This document shows, in pieces, positions 25,089 to 35,388 of a DNA stretch of 64,000 nt. Positions within the stretch are counted from its first letter, which is position 1. Each line of letters opens with the position of its first letter. Origin of the DNA: Leptolyngbya sp. BC1307 (lineage in GTDB: Bacteria; Cyanobacteriota; Cyanobacteriia; Phormidesmidales; Phormidesmidaceae); NCBI RefSeq assembly GCF_002286735.1, contig NZ_NRTA01000015.1, positions 34,906 through 98,905 on the forward strand. Reading direction: 5' to 3'. Under the pieces are notes generated by a model. It searched no databases, was not told the DNA's origin, and saw nothing but the letters and a program-made list of their open reading frames with translations. The position numbers were made by a program, and so were the translations under genes.

Positions 25089-26954
25089 GTGAGTAGTGAC
25101 GTGATCGCAGCCGATGTCTTAGTCGTAGGGGGCGGTACCGGCGGCACAGCCGCAGCGATTCAAGCGGCGCGGCGCGGCGTCAGTGTCGTGCTAGTGTCTG
25201 AGTTGCCCTGGTTGGGCGGCATGCTGACGGCGGCAGGTGTCTCTGCGCCCGATGGCAATGAACTAGCGGCGTTTCAAACCGGTATTTGGGGCGAGTTTTT
25301 AAAGGCGCTGCGTCGCCGACAGCCGGAGGGATTAGACCACGGCTGGGTCAGCTTCTTTACCTATCAGCCAGCGGTGGGGGCGCAGATTTTTGCTGACTGG
25401 GTGAATGCACTGCCTAACCTGCGGTGGATTGTCGGGCAGCGACCGCGTCAGGTATTGCGCCAGGGCGATCGCATCACGGGCGTCCGATTTGATCAGATAA
25501 CCGTACAGGCTCAAATCACGCTGGATGGTACTGAGCTGGGTGACTTACTAGCACTTGGCGAAGTGTCCTACCGCTGGAGCTGGGAGCCGCGACAGTCCGC
25601 TGAGTTAGATTGTTGGGAACCGAGTGCGCCCGGCTCCTTAAGCGATCCCGCTGATCCCCTCTATGCGATTACCCAGCGCTATCCGGTGCAGTCACCTACC
25701 TGGGTCGTGGTCATGCAGGACTACGGAGAAGGCCAGCGTGCGCCCCTCATCGAAGCCCCGCCGCAGGTATCGCCAGACAGCGATTTTGAGGACGCTTGGG
25801 CTAGCTATGGCACCGCTGATACCCCAGCGGGTGAGCATTTTCTTAACTATGGTCGCTTGCCCGGTGACTGCTTCATGATCAACTGGCCCCATCGGGGCAA
25901 TGATTACGGCGCTGGTTTACACCGCCTGATCGAGTCAGAATCAGCCCGGTTGCAGTACGGTCAGGAAGCGCAGTGGCACAGTCAGTCTTTTGCCCGATAT
26001 ATTCAGTCTCAGCTCGGCAGACGCTATGGTCTAGCATCAAGCGTATTTCCCCCAACCGACCACTCGCCGGGCGGCGCTTTTGCGCTCATGCCTTACTATC
26101 GCGAGAGCCGTCGGCTAAAGGGGCTGATGACGGTCTGTGAGGGCGATATTTTGCCTGTAGAGGGCGGACAAACGGCGGCGCTGCCGGTGAATCAGGCGGG
26201 TGAGATGAGTGCGATCGCCATTGGCAACTACCCGAACGATCATCACTATCCGGGCTTTGAGATGCCTTTAGCCCCTAAGTCTATTCACTGGGGCGGCAGG
26301 TGGACTGGGACGCCATTTGCCATTCCCTATGAGGCGCTAGTTCCTGAAACCGTCGATGGGCTGCTGGCGTGCGAGAAAAACATTTCGGTCTCTCATATTG
26401 CCAACGGTGCGACTCGTTTGCAGCCGGTGGTGTTGGGCATTGGTCAGGCGGCGGGCATGGCGGCGGCGCTCTGCGTAGAGCAAGGATGTCAGCCGAGGGA
26501 TCTGATGAAAAAGGGCGGGGTGCGATCGCTCCAGACAGCCCTGATCACTGACCCGATCGCGCCAGCCGCCGTGATCCCTTTATTTAACCTGGTGCCCGAG
26601 CATCCTCAGTGGCGAGCCTGCCAGCAGCACTACATAGCGCGGCCAGAAGACTATCCGATCAGGGGCTACCATTCGCCAGACAGTCCTGATCGAAGATACA
26701 ACCTAAGTTCACCTGCGGCTTCTCTCCAGTCTCTCCAGTCTCTTCAGGGTGAGTTCAGGCATACTCATGATGGTCGGTACGAGCTGCATCAAAATACATC
26801 AAAAACCCTGCCAGATCGCATCGTTTTGTTAACAGTTAGATCAGAAATTACCGAAGCTTTTTCAAATACATTAGAAGGCCAAAAAGTACGGCTTTTAGGT
26901 ATATGGAATTCATCTGGGAAATGGCTGCTCTGCGAACAGATCCAGCCCCTGTAA
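25089..26954 (+). CDS. FAD-dependent oxidoreductase
   Basis: A 621-residue flavoprotein of the FAD_oxidored (PF12831-like) type. The N-terminal dinucleotide-binding motif is VLVVGGGTGGTAAAIQAARRG, followed by LPWLGGMLTAAGV. A second FAD contact region near residue 430 reads LLACEKNISVSHIANGATRLQPVVLGIGQAAGMAAALC, which is typical of the family. The substrate is not known. The start is GTG. The last ~80 residues after the FAD domain are less conserved and their DNA is richer in A and T than the rest. It is followed 86 bases later by the patX-like gene on the same strand. Confidence 0.85.
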   Translation: MSSDVIAADVLVVGGGTGGTAAAIQAARRGVSVVLVSELPWLGGMLTAAGVSAPDGNELAAFQTGIWGEFLKALRRRQPEGLDHGWVSFFTYQPAVGAQIFADWVNALPNLRWIVGQRPRQVLRQGDRITGVRFDQITVQAQITLDGTELGDLLALGEVSYRWSWEPRQSAELDCWEPSAPGSLSDPADPLYAITQRYPVQSPTWVVVMQDYGEGQRAPLIEAPPQVSPDSDFEDAWASYGTADTPAGEHFLNYGRLPGDCFMINWPHRGNDYGAGLHRLIESESARLQYGQEAQWHSQSFARYIQSQLGRRYGLASSVFPPTDHSPGGAFALMPYYRESRRLKGLMTVCEGDILPVEGGQTAALPVNQAGEMSAIAIGNYPNDHHYPGFEMPLAPKSIHWGGRWTGTPFAIPYEALVPETVDGLLACEKNISVSHIANGATRLQPVVLGIGQAAGMAAALCVEQGCQPRDLMKKGGVRSLQTALITDPIAPAAVIPLFNLVPEHPQWRACQQHYIARPEDYPIRGYHSPDSPDRRYNLSSPAASLQSLQSLQGEFRHTHDGRYELHQNTSKTLPDRIVLLTVRSEITEAFSNTLEGQKVRLLGIWNSSGKWLLCEQIQPL

Positions 26955-27040
26955 GTATGTCAATTCTTCACATAGAATGTCCTGACTTTATAGAGAATTA
27001 GCGTAACAGTGAGTAACGACTTGGAAATCATCTAGCAACC

Positions 27041-27307
27041 ATGCTGACTTCTTATCATTACTTACTCGGCGGCATTATGACCGTTTCGTGCGCCACTGGC
27101 TCTGTTGCTCATAGCGTAGCTGTCTCCCAAATGTCACCTATCTCTTTTGAGCAGAGACAGCGTGAGCTGATTCAAGTTTCTGATCGGGGCAGCGGTCGTC
27201 TAGGTGGCAACCCAGCCAATACCCAAGAACCAGGCGAGGAAGCTCTGACTACTGTGCCCTGGAGCATAGGCTCTTTCGCCTCTATTCTCAGTAGAGCGTC
27301 CATTTGA
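27041..27307 (+). CDS. patX: PatX-like precursor with an RGSGR signalling peptide
   Basis: An 88-residue protein with a probable signal peptide (hydrophobic residues ~8-28) and, at residues 48-53, DRGSGR. RGSGR is the pentapeptide of PatS, HetN and PatX that binds HetR and lateral-inhibits its action; PatX proteins are secreted precursors found in many filamentous cyanobacteria. The codons for RGSGR are at 27185-27199. The hetR gene starts 271 bases downstream on the same strand. Unusual here are ~35 residues after the motif (rich in Gly, Pro, Glu), whereas PatS ends with the pentapeptide. The start lacks a good ribosome binding site. The name is an inference from motif, leader and neighbour. 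Confidence 0.68.
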   Translation: MLTSYHYLLGGIMTVSCATGSVAHSVAVSQMSPISFEQRQRELIQVSDRGSGRLGGNPANTQEPGEEALTTVPWSIGSFASILSRASI

Positions 27308-28502
<1,195 letters not shown>

Positions 28503-28698
28503 GCATCCTCACCAGCCTTTTAAGTAACCGCTCGTAAGGCCAGCATCAGTTAGGGTGGTCCTCAGCAATGGATCACCTCAGCCATTTCGTGTGGAAATGT
28601 TTATAGCGTTGGCCACTTCGCTTAATACATACATAGGCGATCGCAAGAACCGCTGTAGATGGCAAGCAAAGTGGCAGATAAGCCTAAAATTTGGTTTC

Positions 28699-30333
28699 CT
28701 AACGCTTAAAGCTCCCTGCCTTGGCCCTCTCAAAGGTCGGTAGCTGAACAGCCGCCATAGAACTTACTTTTTTGGGCGATCGCTCAGGCTTAACCAGCGG
28801 CGAGACCGTAGAGCCAGCCTGGTTATTCATCAGGGGTGAATAGTCTGCAGGCTGATTGACAGTGGTCTTAACGGCAGCTCCAACTGCTGCTTCCTCAGTG
28901 GTTTCAGGCAGAGTGGTTTCAGGCAGAGTGGTTTCAGGCAGAGTGGTTTCAGGCAGCGGCTTACCCCAGGGTGAAGGCTCGGTAAAGCCGATTTCCTCAG
29001 CTGATGATTGACCCGTGGCGGCGGCGAACGACTCTTCTACTCGGGTAGCGATCGCCTCTGCTGGCTGCTGTTCAATAGCGGTAGACGGTTCCTTAGGCTT
29101 GATCTCAGGTTCGGTGTCAGGCTTGGTTTCAGTGGCTCTAGCCAGTTGAGCGGCGGCCTGCCAGTTGAGCTTGGTCGATTTGGGTGTTGGGGAAGTAGCG
29201 GCTTCATCCCGATTCTCCGTCGGCACCGCTGACGGACTAACCGTATCAGTCGCAGGCGCTGGGGTCTCATCTATCCTGCTCATAACCCGTTCTAAGTCTT
29301 GCCAGAGCTTATCTTCAGCTTCTGGATCAATTGCTGCCGCAGAGCTAGACGGTTTATTCAGCAAGACAGGTTCGCTAGCGGGAGTGCTGGCATTGCGAAT
29401 GAGCGTTTCTAGATGCGGATCGATGCCGGTAAAGGAAGATGAACCAGCCGCTACCCAGGGCATGATCCGCTGGGCTCTGGGCATGGTGACTGAGGGCGCA
29501 TTTGGATATGAGACTGGCTGGGCCTCAGCAACGCTGGCGGTATAGACTGGCCGGGCTTTGACAGTTAAAGATTTTTCTAGGGCAGCTTTGAATTGAAGGG
29601 TGTAGCGCTGCTGGCGCTGGAGGCGCGATCGCAAGTCCCGGCTAACGGTTTCTGCCTTGATGCGCGCTTGAGCGGCTTCGGCGTGCTGCTGAGAAATCAT
29701 CGCCGATTCTTTCTCTAGCTGCGTGACCCGCTCTTGATGGTCGTTGAGCTCTGCCTGCAGCGTTTCATTGATCAGCTGCTGACGCTGAAGTGCTTGCTCG
29801 GTGGTGTCTAGTTCGCTGACGAGCTTGGCGATTTGCTGCTGAGCCGTCTGAGAAATCTGCTGAACTGAAGCTTGCTCCGCTGACATCTGTTCGATCATCT
29901 TTGCCTGCGCTGCCTTTGCCCTTTCTACTTCCATCTGGAGCGCCGACTGAGCATTTTCGAGCGCACCTTCTGTCTGCGAAATTCGAGCGAGTAAAGCGTC
30001 GTTACACTCATTGAGGTCGTGAATGAGGCTGAGCAGTTCGTTCTCGCGCTTGGCGGTAAAGCTGCCTTGGTCAGGGGCTGGCTCTGATTGGGCTGAGTCT
30101 ACGGGGCTCGCTTCCGGGCCAGTCGCCGCTACCTTTACCGTGCCCGGCAAATCCACCGCTTCCCAGTCACTGGCTTCGCTTCCTAACTCAGGCGAAACAG
30201 GCTCAGGGGGAACGGGCGCTACTTGATCCTCCGGCAAGCGGCCTTCTATCGGGCTGCAGGTATCATCTACGTTGCCTGTAGAGTCTTGCGGGTGAGCATC
30301 GAACGAGGGTTTGGACGACTTCTTTTTACTCAT
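28699..30333 (-). CDS. Coiled-coil protein with PETTL repeats, unknown function
   Basis: I do not recognise this 544-residue protein. It begins with a short basic segment, then an acidic Pro-rich region (to ~85) and a long coiled coil (about residues 90-255, rich in Gln, Ala, Glu; heptad-like). The C-terminal half is disordered, with charged stretches and four copies of PETTL-type units (about residues 460-480). No membrane segment or signal is seen. It could be a filament- or scaffold-forming protein. The gene lies convergent to hetR and upstream of nothing co-directional except csaB 294 bases behind. Confidence 0.75.
   Translation of the reverse strand: MSKKKSSKPSFDAHPQDSTGNVDDTCSPIEGRLPEDQVAPVPPEPVSPELGSEASDWEAVDLPGTVKVAATGPEASPVDSAQSEPAPDQGSFTAKRENELLSLIHDLNECNDALLARISQTEGALENAQSALQMEVERAKAAQAKMIEQMSAEQASVQQISQTAQQQIAKLVSELDTTEQALQRQQLINETLQAELNDHQERVTQLEKESAMISQQHAEAAQARIKAETVSRDLRSRLQRQQRYTLQFKAALEKSLTVKARPVYTASVAEAQPVSYPNAPSVTMPRAQRIMPWVAAGSSSFTGIDPHLETLIRNASTPASEPVLLNKPSSSAAAIDPEAEDKLWQDLERVMSRIDETPAPATDTVSPSAVPTENRDEAATSPTPKSTKLNWQAAAQLARATETKPDTEPEIKPKEPSTAIEQQPAEAIATRVEESFAAATGQSSAEEIGFTEPSPWGKPLPETTLPETTLPETTLPETTEEAAVGAAVKTTVNQPADYSPLMNNQAGSTVSPLVKPERSPKKVSSMAAVQLPTFERAKAGSFKR
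28897..28956. repeat. 15-base tandem repeat, four copies
   Basis: Four identical 15-base copies (AGTGGTTTCAGGCAG on the plus strand) at 28897-28911, 28912-28926, 28927-28941 and 28942-28956. On the coding strand they give Leu-Pro-Glu-Thr-Thr repeats. Identity without silent changes suggests a recent, slippage-prone expansion. Confidence 0.93.
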
Positions 30334-30626
30334 ATTTAATATAGGTGACAGGCAAAATAACAGCAGGCAGCGTTCAGCAAAAGAATGTCTCGAAAGCTTA
30401 TCTCAGTGACTAGGCGAGACGGAACCCAAGCAATGGGCTTATTCTATCGGATCTCAGAAAGTCTTAAGAGAAATGACTTCCTAAAGTAGTATCACAGAAA
30501 GTCAATATAGCAATAGCTTTGCCTAAAAAATATTGCTAATTTTTGTGAAAACAGCAATATAAGCCTTTCTACGCTAGCTGTGCAGCATCTCCGCATAGCT
30601 GTAAAAAACTGTAATGCAGACTGTAT
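30334..30626. other. AT-rich intergenic region with an inverted repeat
   Basis: Between csaB and the coiled-coil gene. TAGCAATA at 30508-30515 and TATTGCTA at 30531-30538 are exact inverted copies with a 15-base, A-rich spacer; another GCAATAT follows at about 30556. This could be a csaB terminator or a promoter-region hairpin of the coiled-coil gene. No coding frame is supported. Confidence 0.4.
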
Positions 30627-31700
30627 TTAGTCGAGCAGTGCTTCTGCCAGCAAGTCTTTGTGCATAAAGGCCCGATCTACCTGCGACTGTATCTGGTCGG
30701 GGGTGAGGGCGCTACCGTTGATGTAGCAGTCTAGCCAGGCTTTGCAGAGAGTTTGCGGCTGATCGGGGAGAGGTGGCAGTACGCGCGGATTCGCAGCGAG
30801 ATCCCAGCCGGGTAGCGATAGCGATTGGGCTAGGGCCTCTACTTTGGGGTCGTAGCTGATGGCAAAGCTGCGGCAGCCTTCAGCCGCTGACATAACTAAG
30901 GCGTGAAACCGCATGCCAATGGTCATTTCAACGCCGCGAAAGAGTCCTTTGAGCTGCTGAGGTTGGGTGAGGCAGTAAATAGGGTGAGGGCCGCTGTTTT
31001 GCTCAGTCAGGCGCTCGGCAATGAACTGGGCGATCGCCCGATCTTTAACCGGCTGAAAGGGCACCAGCACCAGACAGACGCCGGTAGCCTTTTGAAAATT
31101 AACTAGCGCCTGAGTGATGACTTCTAACCGCTGCTCGGTCAAATCGGGATGGGGCCGGAGGGCAACGGCCACGCGGGGAGCCGGTAAATCCCACAGCCCT
31201 TCTACCGGCGTAGAGTCCAGTCCCCAAACGGGGTCGGGCGCGAGTAGACAGGGCTGCTGCCACTGGCTGAGCAATGCTTCGGACTTGCGATCGCGCACGC
31301 TCACCCCCTGACAGTTCGCCAGGGCCGTGCGAGTGAGCCACCGGCTGAAGGGCTGATCTAAGGGGCCAACGCCCTGAGCCCAGGCCACTGTCTTGAGCCC
31401 CATTCTCTGAGCGAGCATCATCAGCCCGCCGTAGTACAGCGGATTGAGAGTGCTGCTGGCATCTTGCATGAGGCTGCCGCCGCCCCAGATAAAGGCATCT
31501 GAGCGCCGTAGGGCCGACAGTACTGCACTCGCCGATTTGCGGGGAATCGCTTCGACGCTGTAGCGATCGCTCGTCTGCTGAGGGTTGCCAGAGAGAACAA
31601 CCGGCGTCACCTGAGCGGGCAACATTTGCAGCAGCGAGGCCAATAGCGCTTCATCGCCGCCGTTGCCCATGCCGTAGTAGCCACATAACACCGCTTGCAT
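30627..31700 (-). CDS. csaB: Polysaccharide pyruvyl transferase CsaB
   Basis: A 357-residue enzyme that adds pyruvate from phosphoenolpyruvate to cell-wall polysaccharide. In Bacillus this anchors SLH-domain proteins, and many cyanobacteria use the same anchor for outer-membrane SLH porins. The family start LCGYYGMGNGGDEALLASLLQ is clear, then AFIWGGGSLMQD, VAWAQGVGPL, VSVRDRKS and the late MRFHALVMSAAEG. The start is ATG. Immediately upstream, on the leader, a TTTTGCCG-type short repeat occurs. It is transcribed alone or with the coiled-coil gene behind it. Confidence 0.93.
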   Translation of the reverse strand: MQAVLCGYYGMGNGGDEALLASLLQMLPAQVTPVVLSGNPQQTSDRYSVEAIPRKSASAVLSALRRSDAFIWGGGSLMQDASSTLNPLYYGGLMMLAQRMGLKTVAWAQGVGPLDQPFSRWLTRTALANCQGVSVRDRKSEALLSQWQQPCLLAPDPVWGLDSTPVEGLWDLPAPRVAVALRPHPDLTEQRLEVITQALVNFQKATGVCLVLVPFQPVKDRAIAQFIAERLTEQNSGPHPIYCLTQPQQLKGLFRGVEMTIGMRFHALVMSAAEGCRSFAISYDPKVEALAQSLSLPGWDLAANPRVLPPLPDQPQTLCKAWLDCYINGSALTPDQIQSQVDRAFMHKDLLAEALLD

Positions 31701-31702
31701 AG

Positions 31703-31744
31703 TTTTTTGCCGTTTTTGTTTTGCCGTTTTGTTTTGCCGTTTTC
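31703..31744. repeat. Short TTTTGCCG repeat in the csaB leader
   Basis: Three copies of a 13-14 base T-rich unit ending in TTTTGCCG stand directly before the csaB start codon. On the mRNA this is an A-rich CGGCAAAA repeat overlapping the expected ribosome binding region. Confidence 0.7.
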
Positions 31745-31815
31745 GTCAGCGTCTTGCCATAGATCTCTAGAATACAGAAGACAGAATACAGAAGATATGC
31801 GGACGGGTAGTCTCT

Positions 31816-32145
31816 ATGCACGCTCTCTCAATTCCGACCTGGATGGTTCATGTCTCTAGCGTGCTGGAGTGGGTCTTGGCTATCTGGTTTGTTTGGCAAT
31901 ATGCCGAGGCCAGTGGCTATTTAGCTTGGCGTACCCTATCTTTTGGCATGTTGCCAGCGTTGGTGAGCGCGATGTGCGCCTGCACCTGGCATTTTTTTGA
32001 TAATCCGGCGGCTCTGAACTGGCTGGTTACGCTACAGGCGGCGATGACGGTGGTGGGCAACTGTACGGTCTGTGCGGCGGCCTGGTGGATTTGGCGGCAG
32101 TCTAAAGTGCCGTCTGAGGGAGCAGAAGGGGAGATGAAAGGATGA
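31816..32145 (+). CDS. DUF2499 (Ycf49-like) membrane protein
   Basis: A 109-residue membrane protein with three hydrophobic segments (about residues 8-28, 40-60 and 72-94). HALSIPTWMVHVSSVLEW and CACTWHFFDN are typical of DUF2499, related to the Ycf49 protein of algal plastids. The function is unknown; its presence in cyanobacteria and plastids suggests a role in the photosynthetic membrane. The stop overlaps the start of the DUF3593 gene (ATGA), so the two are translated together. Confidence 0.85.
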   Translation: MHALSIPTWMVHVSSVLEWVLAIWFVWQYAEASGYLAWRTLSFGMLPALVSAMCACTWHFFDNPAALNWLVTLQAAMTVVGNCTVCAAAWWIWRQSKVPSEGAEGEMKG

Positions 32146-32444
32146 GTAAGGAAACGCTGTTTGCGGTGTCGCTTTTTCCCTACTTGGGCTTTTTATGGTT
32201 TCTCACCCGGTCGAAGCAAACGCCTCGGCTGGCACTGATCGGGTTTTATGTGCTGCTGATTTTTGTGGCGGTGACGATTCCTGCTGGGATTTACGCCAAG
32301 CAGGTTTACGGTGAGCAACTGGCGAATGTCGATTGGCTCCACGGCAGCGCTGAATCTTTTTTGACGCTCTCTAATATTTTGGTGGTGCTGGGCTTTCGTC
32401 AGGCGGTGATGCGGCTGAGGGCTCAGCAGGGTGCTGAAAATTAG
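32142..32444 (+). CDS. DUF3593 membrane protein
   Basis: A 100-residue protein with three membrane helices. LFAVSLFPYLGFLWFLTRS and IPAGIYAKQVYGEQLANVDWLHGSAE are characteristic of DUF3593, a family shared by cyanobacteria and plant plastids. Its start overlaps the DUF2499 stop by four bases, so a joint complex or pathway is likely. The function is unknown. Confidence 0.85.
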   Translation: MSKETLFAVSLFPYLGFLWFLTRSKQTPRLALIGFYVLLIFVAVTIPAGIYAKQVYGEQLANVDWLHGSAESFLTLSNILVVLGFRQAVMRLRAQQGAEN

Positions 32445-32449
32445 CGGGC

Positions 32450-32839
32450 TTAAGGCTTGCTATCAGACTGATGCACAATGAGCCGGTTGCCATCAGGGTC
32501 GTAGGCGTAAATTTCCTGGCCGTGAGAAGTGGTCATGATAGCGCTAGACGGTGGATAGCCGATTTTTTTGAGCCGGGCGATCGCCCCAACCAAATCGCCA
32601 ACTTCTAAACACAAACTCATCGCTCCGCTAGTCGCCGCCGCAAACTCTGCAACATGATCTGCCTTAGGCGTAAAAATGGCCAATCGCAGCCCAGAGAGCT
32701 GAAATTCGGCGTAAGTGGCCGTGTGAAGAGCGGGGGAAGTCGCCAAAAAGTCGCTGTAAAAACTGACCAGCGGCGCTAGCTGGAGACTCGCTAGGGTAAC
32801 GAATATTTGACTGTGGATTTGATGGGGAGGGGACGCCAT
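32450..32839 (-). CDS. VOC/glyoxalase-family protein
   Basis: A 129-residue vicinal-oxygen-chelate fold protein. The beta-alpha-beta-beta-beta modules can be seen as FVTLASLQLAPLVSFYSDFL, then LRLAIFTPK, SLCLEVGDLVGAIARLKKIGYPP and the closing YAYDPDGNRLIVHQ. Only some of the usual metal ligands (such as the Glu/His pair of GloA) are apparent, so activity cannot be assigned. It ends six bases from the stop of the convergent DUF3593 gene. The start is ATG with GGAGGGG close by. Confidence 0.8.
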   Translation of the reverse strand: MASPPHQIHSQIFVTLASLQLAPLVSFYSDFLATSPALHTATYAEFQLSGLRLAIFTPKADHVAEFAAATSGAMSLCLEVGDLVGAIARLKKIGYPPSSAIMTTSHGQEIYAYDPDGNRLIVHQSDSKP

Positions 32840-33012
32840 TCGCTTAGTGGTAGGCAGGGCATTGTCCCTATTCTCCGATGTTTGGAGAATTACTGCTGGG
32901 CGGGAACTTGTCCATAAATGTCATGTCCATAGATGTCATGAAAACTGCCCTTAGGGGGGCGATCTGCTTCAGAGCTTGCGCTAATCTTTAGACATTTTGC
33001 GAGGTATTTACT

Positions 33013-34104
33013 GTGGTTGCAACTCCAACCAAATCTGGATCAAACAAATCTATTGCCGATTGGCTCGGTGACGAAGCCGACAGCCTGCTGAGCTACAAAG
33101 CCAAAGTGGATAAGAGCCAGCTGCACTTACCGGGGCCTGACTGGGTGAATCGGATTTTTGCGCAGAGCGATCGCTCCCCTCAGGTGCTGCGCAGCTTGCA
33201 GCAGCTCTACAGCACAGGACGCTTAGCCAATACCGGCTATCTCTCTATTCTGCCAGTCGATCAGGGTATAGAGCACTCCGCCGCCGCCTCTTTTGCCCCC
33301 AACCCGATTTACTTCGACCCGGAAAATATTATCAATCTGGCGATTTCTGGCGGCTGCAACGCAGTCGCGACGACGCTCGGCGTCTTGGGTATGACCTCCC
33401 GCAAATACGCCCACAAACTTCCCTTCATCGTCAAGCTCAACCACAATGAGCTGCTGAGCTACCCCAAAGAATATGATGAAACGATGTTTGCCTCGGTAGA
33501 CCAGGCCTGGAACTTGGGTGCTGTGGCCGTTGGGGCGACCATTTACTTTGGCTCATCCGAATCTACCCGGCAGATTCAAGAAGTCAGCCAGGCGTTTGCT
33601 CGCGCCCACGAGCTGGGTCTGGCTACCATTTTGTGGTGCTACCTGCGTAACGATGTCTTCAAGCAGGACAAAGACTACCATCTAGCCGCTGACCTGACGG
33701 GGCAAGCCAATCATATCGGCGTGACCATTGAGGCCGACATCATCAAACAAAAGCTGCCCGAAAATAACGGCGGCTATAAAGCTGTGTCCGACGCTGTGGG
33801 CAAGTCCTACGGGAGAACCGATGATTTGGTCTACTCCGAGCTGACTAGCGATCACCCGATTGATCTGACTCGCTATCAGGTGCTGAACTGCTATGCAGGC
33901 CGGGCCGGGCTGATCAATTCAGGCGGCTCGTCGGGTGCAAATGACTTTGTGCAGGCGATTCGCACGGCAGTGATTAACAAGCGAGCTGGTGGCTGCGGTC
34001 TGATTTCAGGGCGGAAGACCTTTCAACGAGACTTCAAAGAAGGGGTGAAGCTGTTTCACCTGATTCAAGATGTGTATCTTTCTGATCAGGTGACGGTTGC
34101 TTAG
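33013..34104 (+). CDS. fbaB: Class I fructose-bisphosphate aldolase (FbaB type)
   Basis: A 363-residue aldolase of the DhnA/FbaB class I family that cleaves or forms fructose 1,6-bisphosphate through a Schiff base. Key parts are [42 protein letters not shown], the lysine region [18 protein letters not shown] and [14 protein letters not shown] (phosphate binding). Cyanobacteria usually also have a class II aldolase for the Calvin cycle; this one would act in glycolysis or as a second isozyme. The GTG start has a GAGG eight bases ahead. Confidence 0.94.
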   Translation: MVATPTKSGSNKSIADWLGDEADSLLSYKAKVDKSQLHLPGPDWVNRIFAQSDRSPQVLRSLQQLYSTGRLANTGYLSILPVDQGIEHSAAASFAPNPIYFDPENIINLAISGGCNAVATTLGVLGMTSRKYAHKLPFIVKLNHNELLSYPKEYDETMFASVDQAWNLGAVAVGATIYFGSSESTRQIQEVSQAFARAHELGLATILWCYLRNDVFKQDKDYHLAADLTGQANHIGVTIEADIIKQKLPENNGGYKAVSDAVGKSYGRTDDLVYSELTSDHPIDLTRYQVLNCYAGRAGLINSGGSSGANDFVQAIRTAVINKRAGGCGLISGRKTFQRDFKEGVKLFHLIQDVYLSDQVTVA

Positions 34105-34123
34105 CCTTTTACCCGCTAATTCT

Positions 34124-34169
34124 GTCGGGCGGCTGGGCTGAATACTGATACATAGCCCAGCCGCCTGAC
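34124..34169. terminator. Strong bidirectional hairpin terminator
   Basis: Two arms at 34124-34139 and 34154-34169 pair over 16 positions (12 of them a perfect GGCGGCTGGGCT/AGCCCAGCCGCC block, plus one G-T) around a 14-base loop. It sits in the 69-base gap between the convergent aldolase and antiporter genes and can work for both. Confidence 0.85.
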
Positions 34170-34173
34170 TTGG

Positions 34174-35274
34174 CTATTCAAGTTTCTCAGCTGATCGCCT
34201 ACGCCGCACGGTCGCCCAGGTTCGCCAGCCCAGCAGCGCCAGCATCAGCAGCGTCAGCGGCACCACAATAATGCCAATCCACCCGGCCCAAACCGATTCG
34301 GGGCGCGTGGCATTGGCCACCAAGTAGCCGACATACAGCAGATAGTAGGCCAGGAGCAGCAGACCCTCTCGCCGCGAGACTTGGTTGTCCGTAAAAAAGA
34401 TGGGCAGGCACATCACCGCAACTGCCAGCATAATTGGCAGATCGAATGAACGCACCGACTGAGACATGGTCATGCCCGTGGTCGAAACGGCGCTAGTCAG
34501 CCCGAGCACCACCAAAATATTAAAAATGTTGCTGCCGATGACGTTGCCGACCGCAATGTCGCGCTCACCGCGCAGGGTAGCTGTGATTGAGGTGGCCAGC
34601 TCTGGCAGAGATGTCCCTAGCGCAATCACGGTCAGCCCAATAATCAGCGGACTAGCGCCTAAGAAGGTGGCGATACTGACAGCGCTGTTGACCAACATCT
34701 GCGAGCCCGCCACCAGCATGACCACGCCTGCAACGAACAGCGCTACGTTCAAGCCGGTTTCTTTGAGGGAGAGCGATCGCTCTCCAAACTGAGCGTACTC
34801 ATCCTGTACAGCCAGATCTTTTTCCTGACGGCTTTGGTACAGCAAAAACACGGTGTAGGCCAGCCCGCCTAAAAGTAAAACTACCCCATCAGAACGATTC
34901 AGGCGACCGTCCATACCAAAAAACATCAGTAGGGCTGACACCCCAATCATAATCGGCACATCCAGCCGCACCAGCTGCTGTGCCACGACCAGCGGGGCAA
35001 TCATCGCCGATACGCCCAATATCAGCAAAACGTTGCAGATATTGCTGCCCACTACGTTGCCCAGCGCAATATCTGCCTGCCCGTTCAAACTCGCCTGCAA
35101 ACTCACCGCTAGCTCAGGCGCGCTGGTGCCAAAAGCCACAACGGTCAGCCCAATCACCAGCGGCGATATGCCAATCGTCGCGGCCAGCTTAGAAGCGCCC
35201 TTAACTAAGATCTCCGCGCCGCCCACCAGCAAGACGAGCCCTACAACCAAAAAAACAATCGTCAAAATACTCAT
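34174..35274 (-). CDS. Calcium/sodium antiporter (CaCA family, YrbG-like)
   Basis: A 366-residue exchanger with two inverted halves. Each half carries the alpha-repeat signature: GLTVVAFGTSAPELAVS ... GNVVGSNICN in the first and GLTVIALGTSLPELATS ... GNVIGSNIFN in the second. Ten to eleven hydrophobic segments are apparent, with a cytosolic acidic loop in the middle (QSRQEKDLAVQDEYAQF). It should move Ca2+ out of the cytosol in exchange for Na+ or H+. The start is ATG. Confidence 0.93.
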   Translation of the reverse strand: MSILTIVFLVVGLVLLVGGAEILVKGASKLAATIGISPLVIGLTVVAFGTSAPELAVSLQASLNGQADIALGNVVGSNICNVLLILGVSAMIAPLVVAQQLVRLDVPIMIGVSALLMFFGMDGRLNRSDGVVLLLGGLAYTVFLLYQSRQEKDLAVQDEYAQFGERSLSLKETGLNVALFVAGVVMLVAGSQMLVNSAVSIATFLGASPLIIGLTVIALGTSLPELATSITATLRGERDIAVGNVIGSNIFNILVVLGLTSAVSTTGMTMSQSVRSFDLPIMLAVAVMCLPIFFTDNQVSRREGLLLLAYYLLYVGYLVANATRPESVWAGWIGIIVVPLTLLMLALLGWRTWATVRRRRSAEKLE

Positions 35275-35388
35275 AGGGGCTTTGTCATGTCTCGTCTAAT
35301 AGCGACTTTGGTAAACTTCGGAAAAACTGACGCCTTACAATAACGATAACTGCTCCTGGGGTGCAAGACCCCGCACCAATCTTCGTCT

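Noticed and set aside
28555..28743. 62-codon frame after hetR
   Set aside because: Overlaps the end of the coiled-coil gene and lacks a ribosome binding site and any conserved pattern.
28897..28956. Regular 15-base repeat as a possible CRISPR array
   Set aside because: Repeats are contiguous without spacers and encode PETTL units in frame, so it is a coding tandem repeat.
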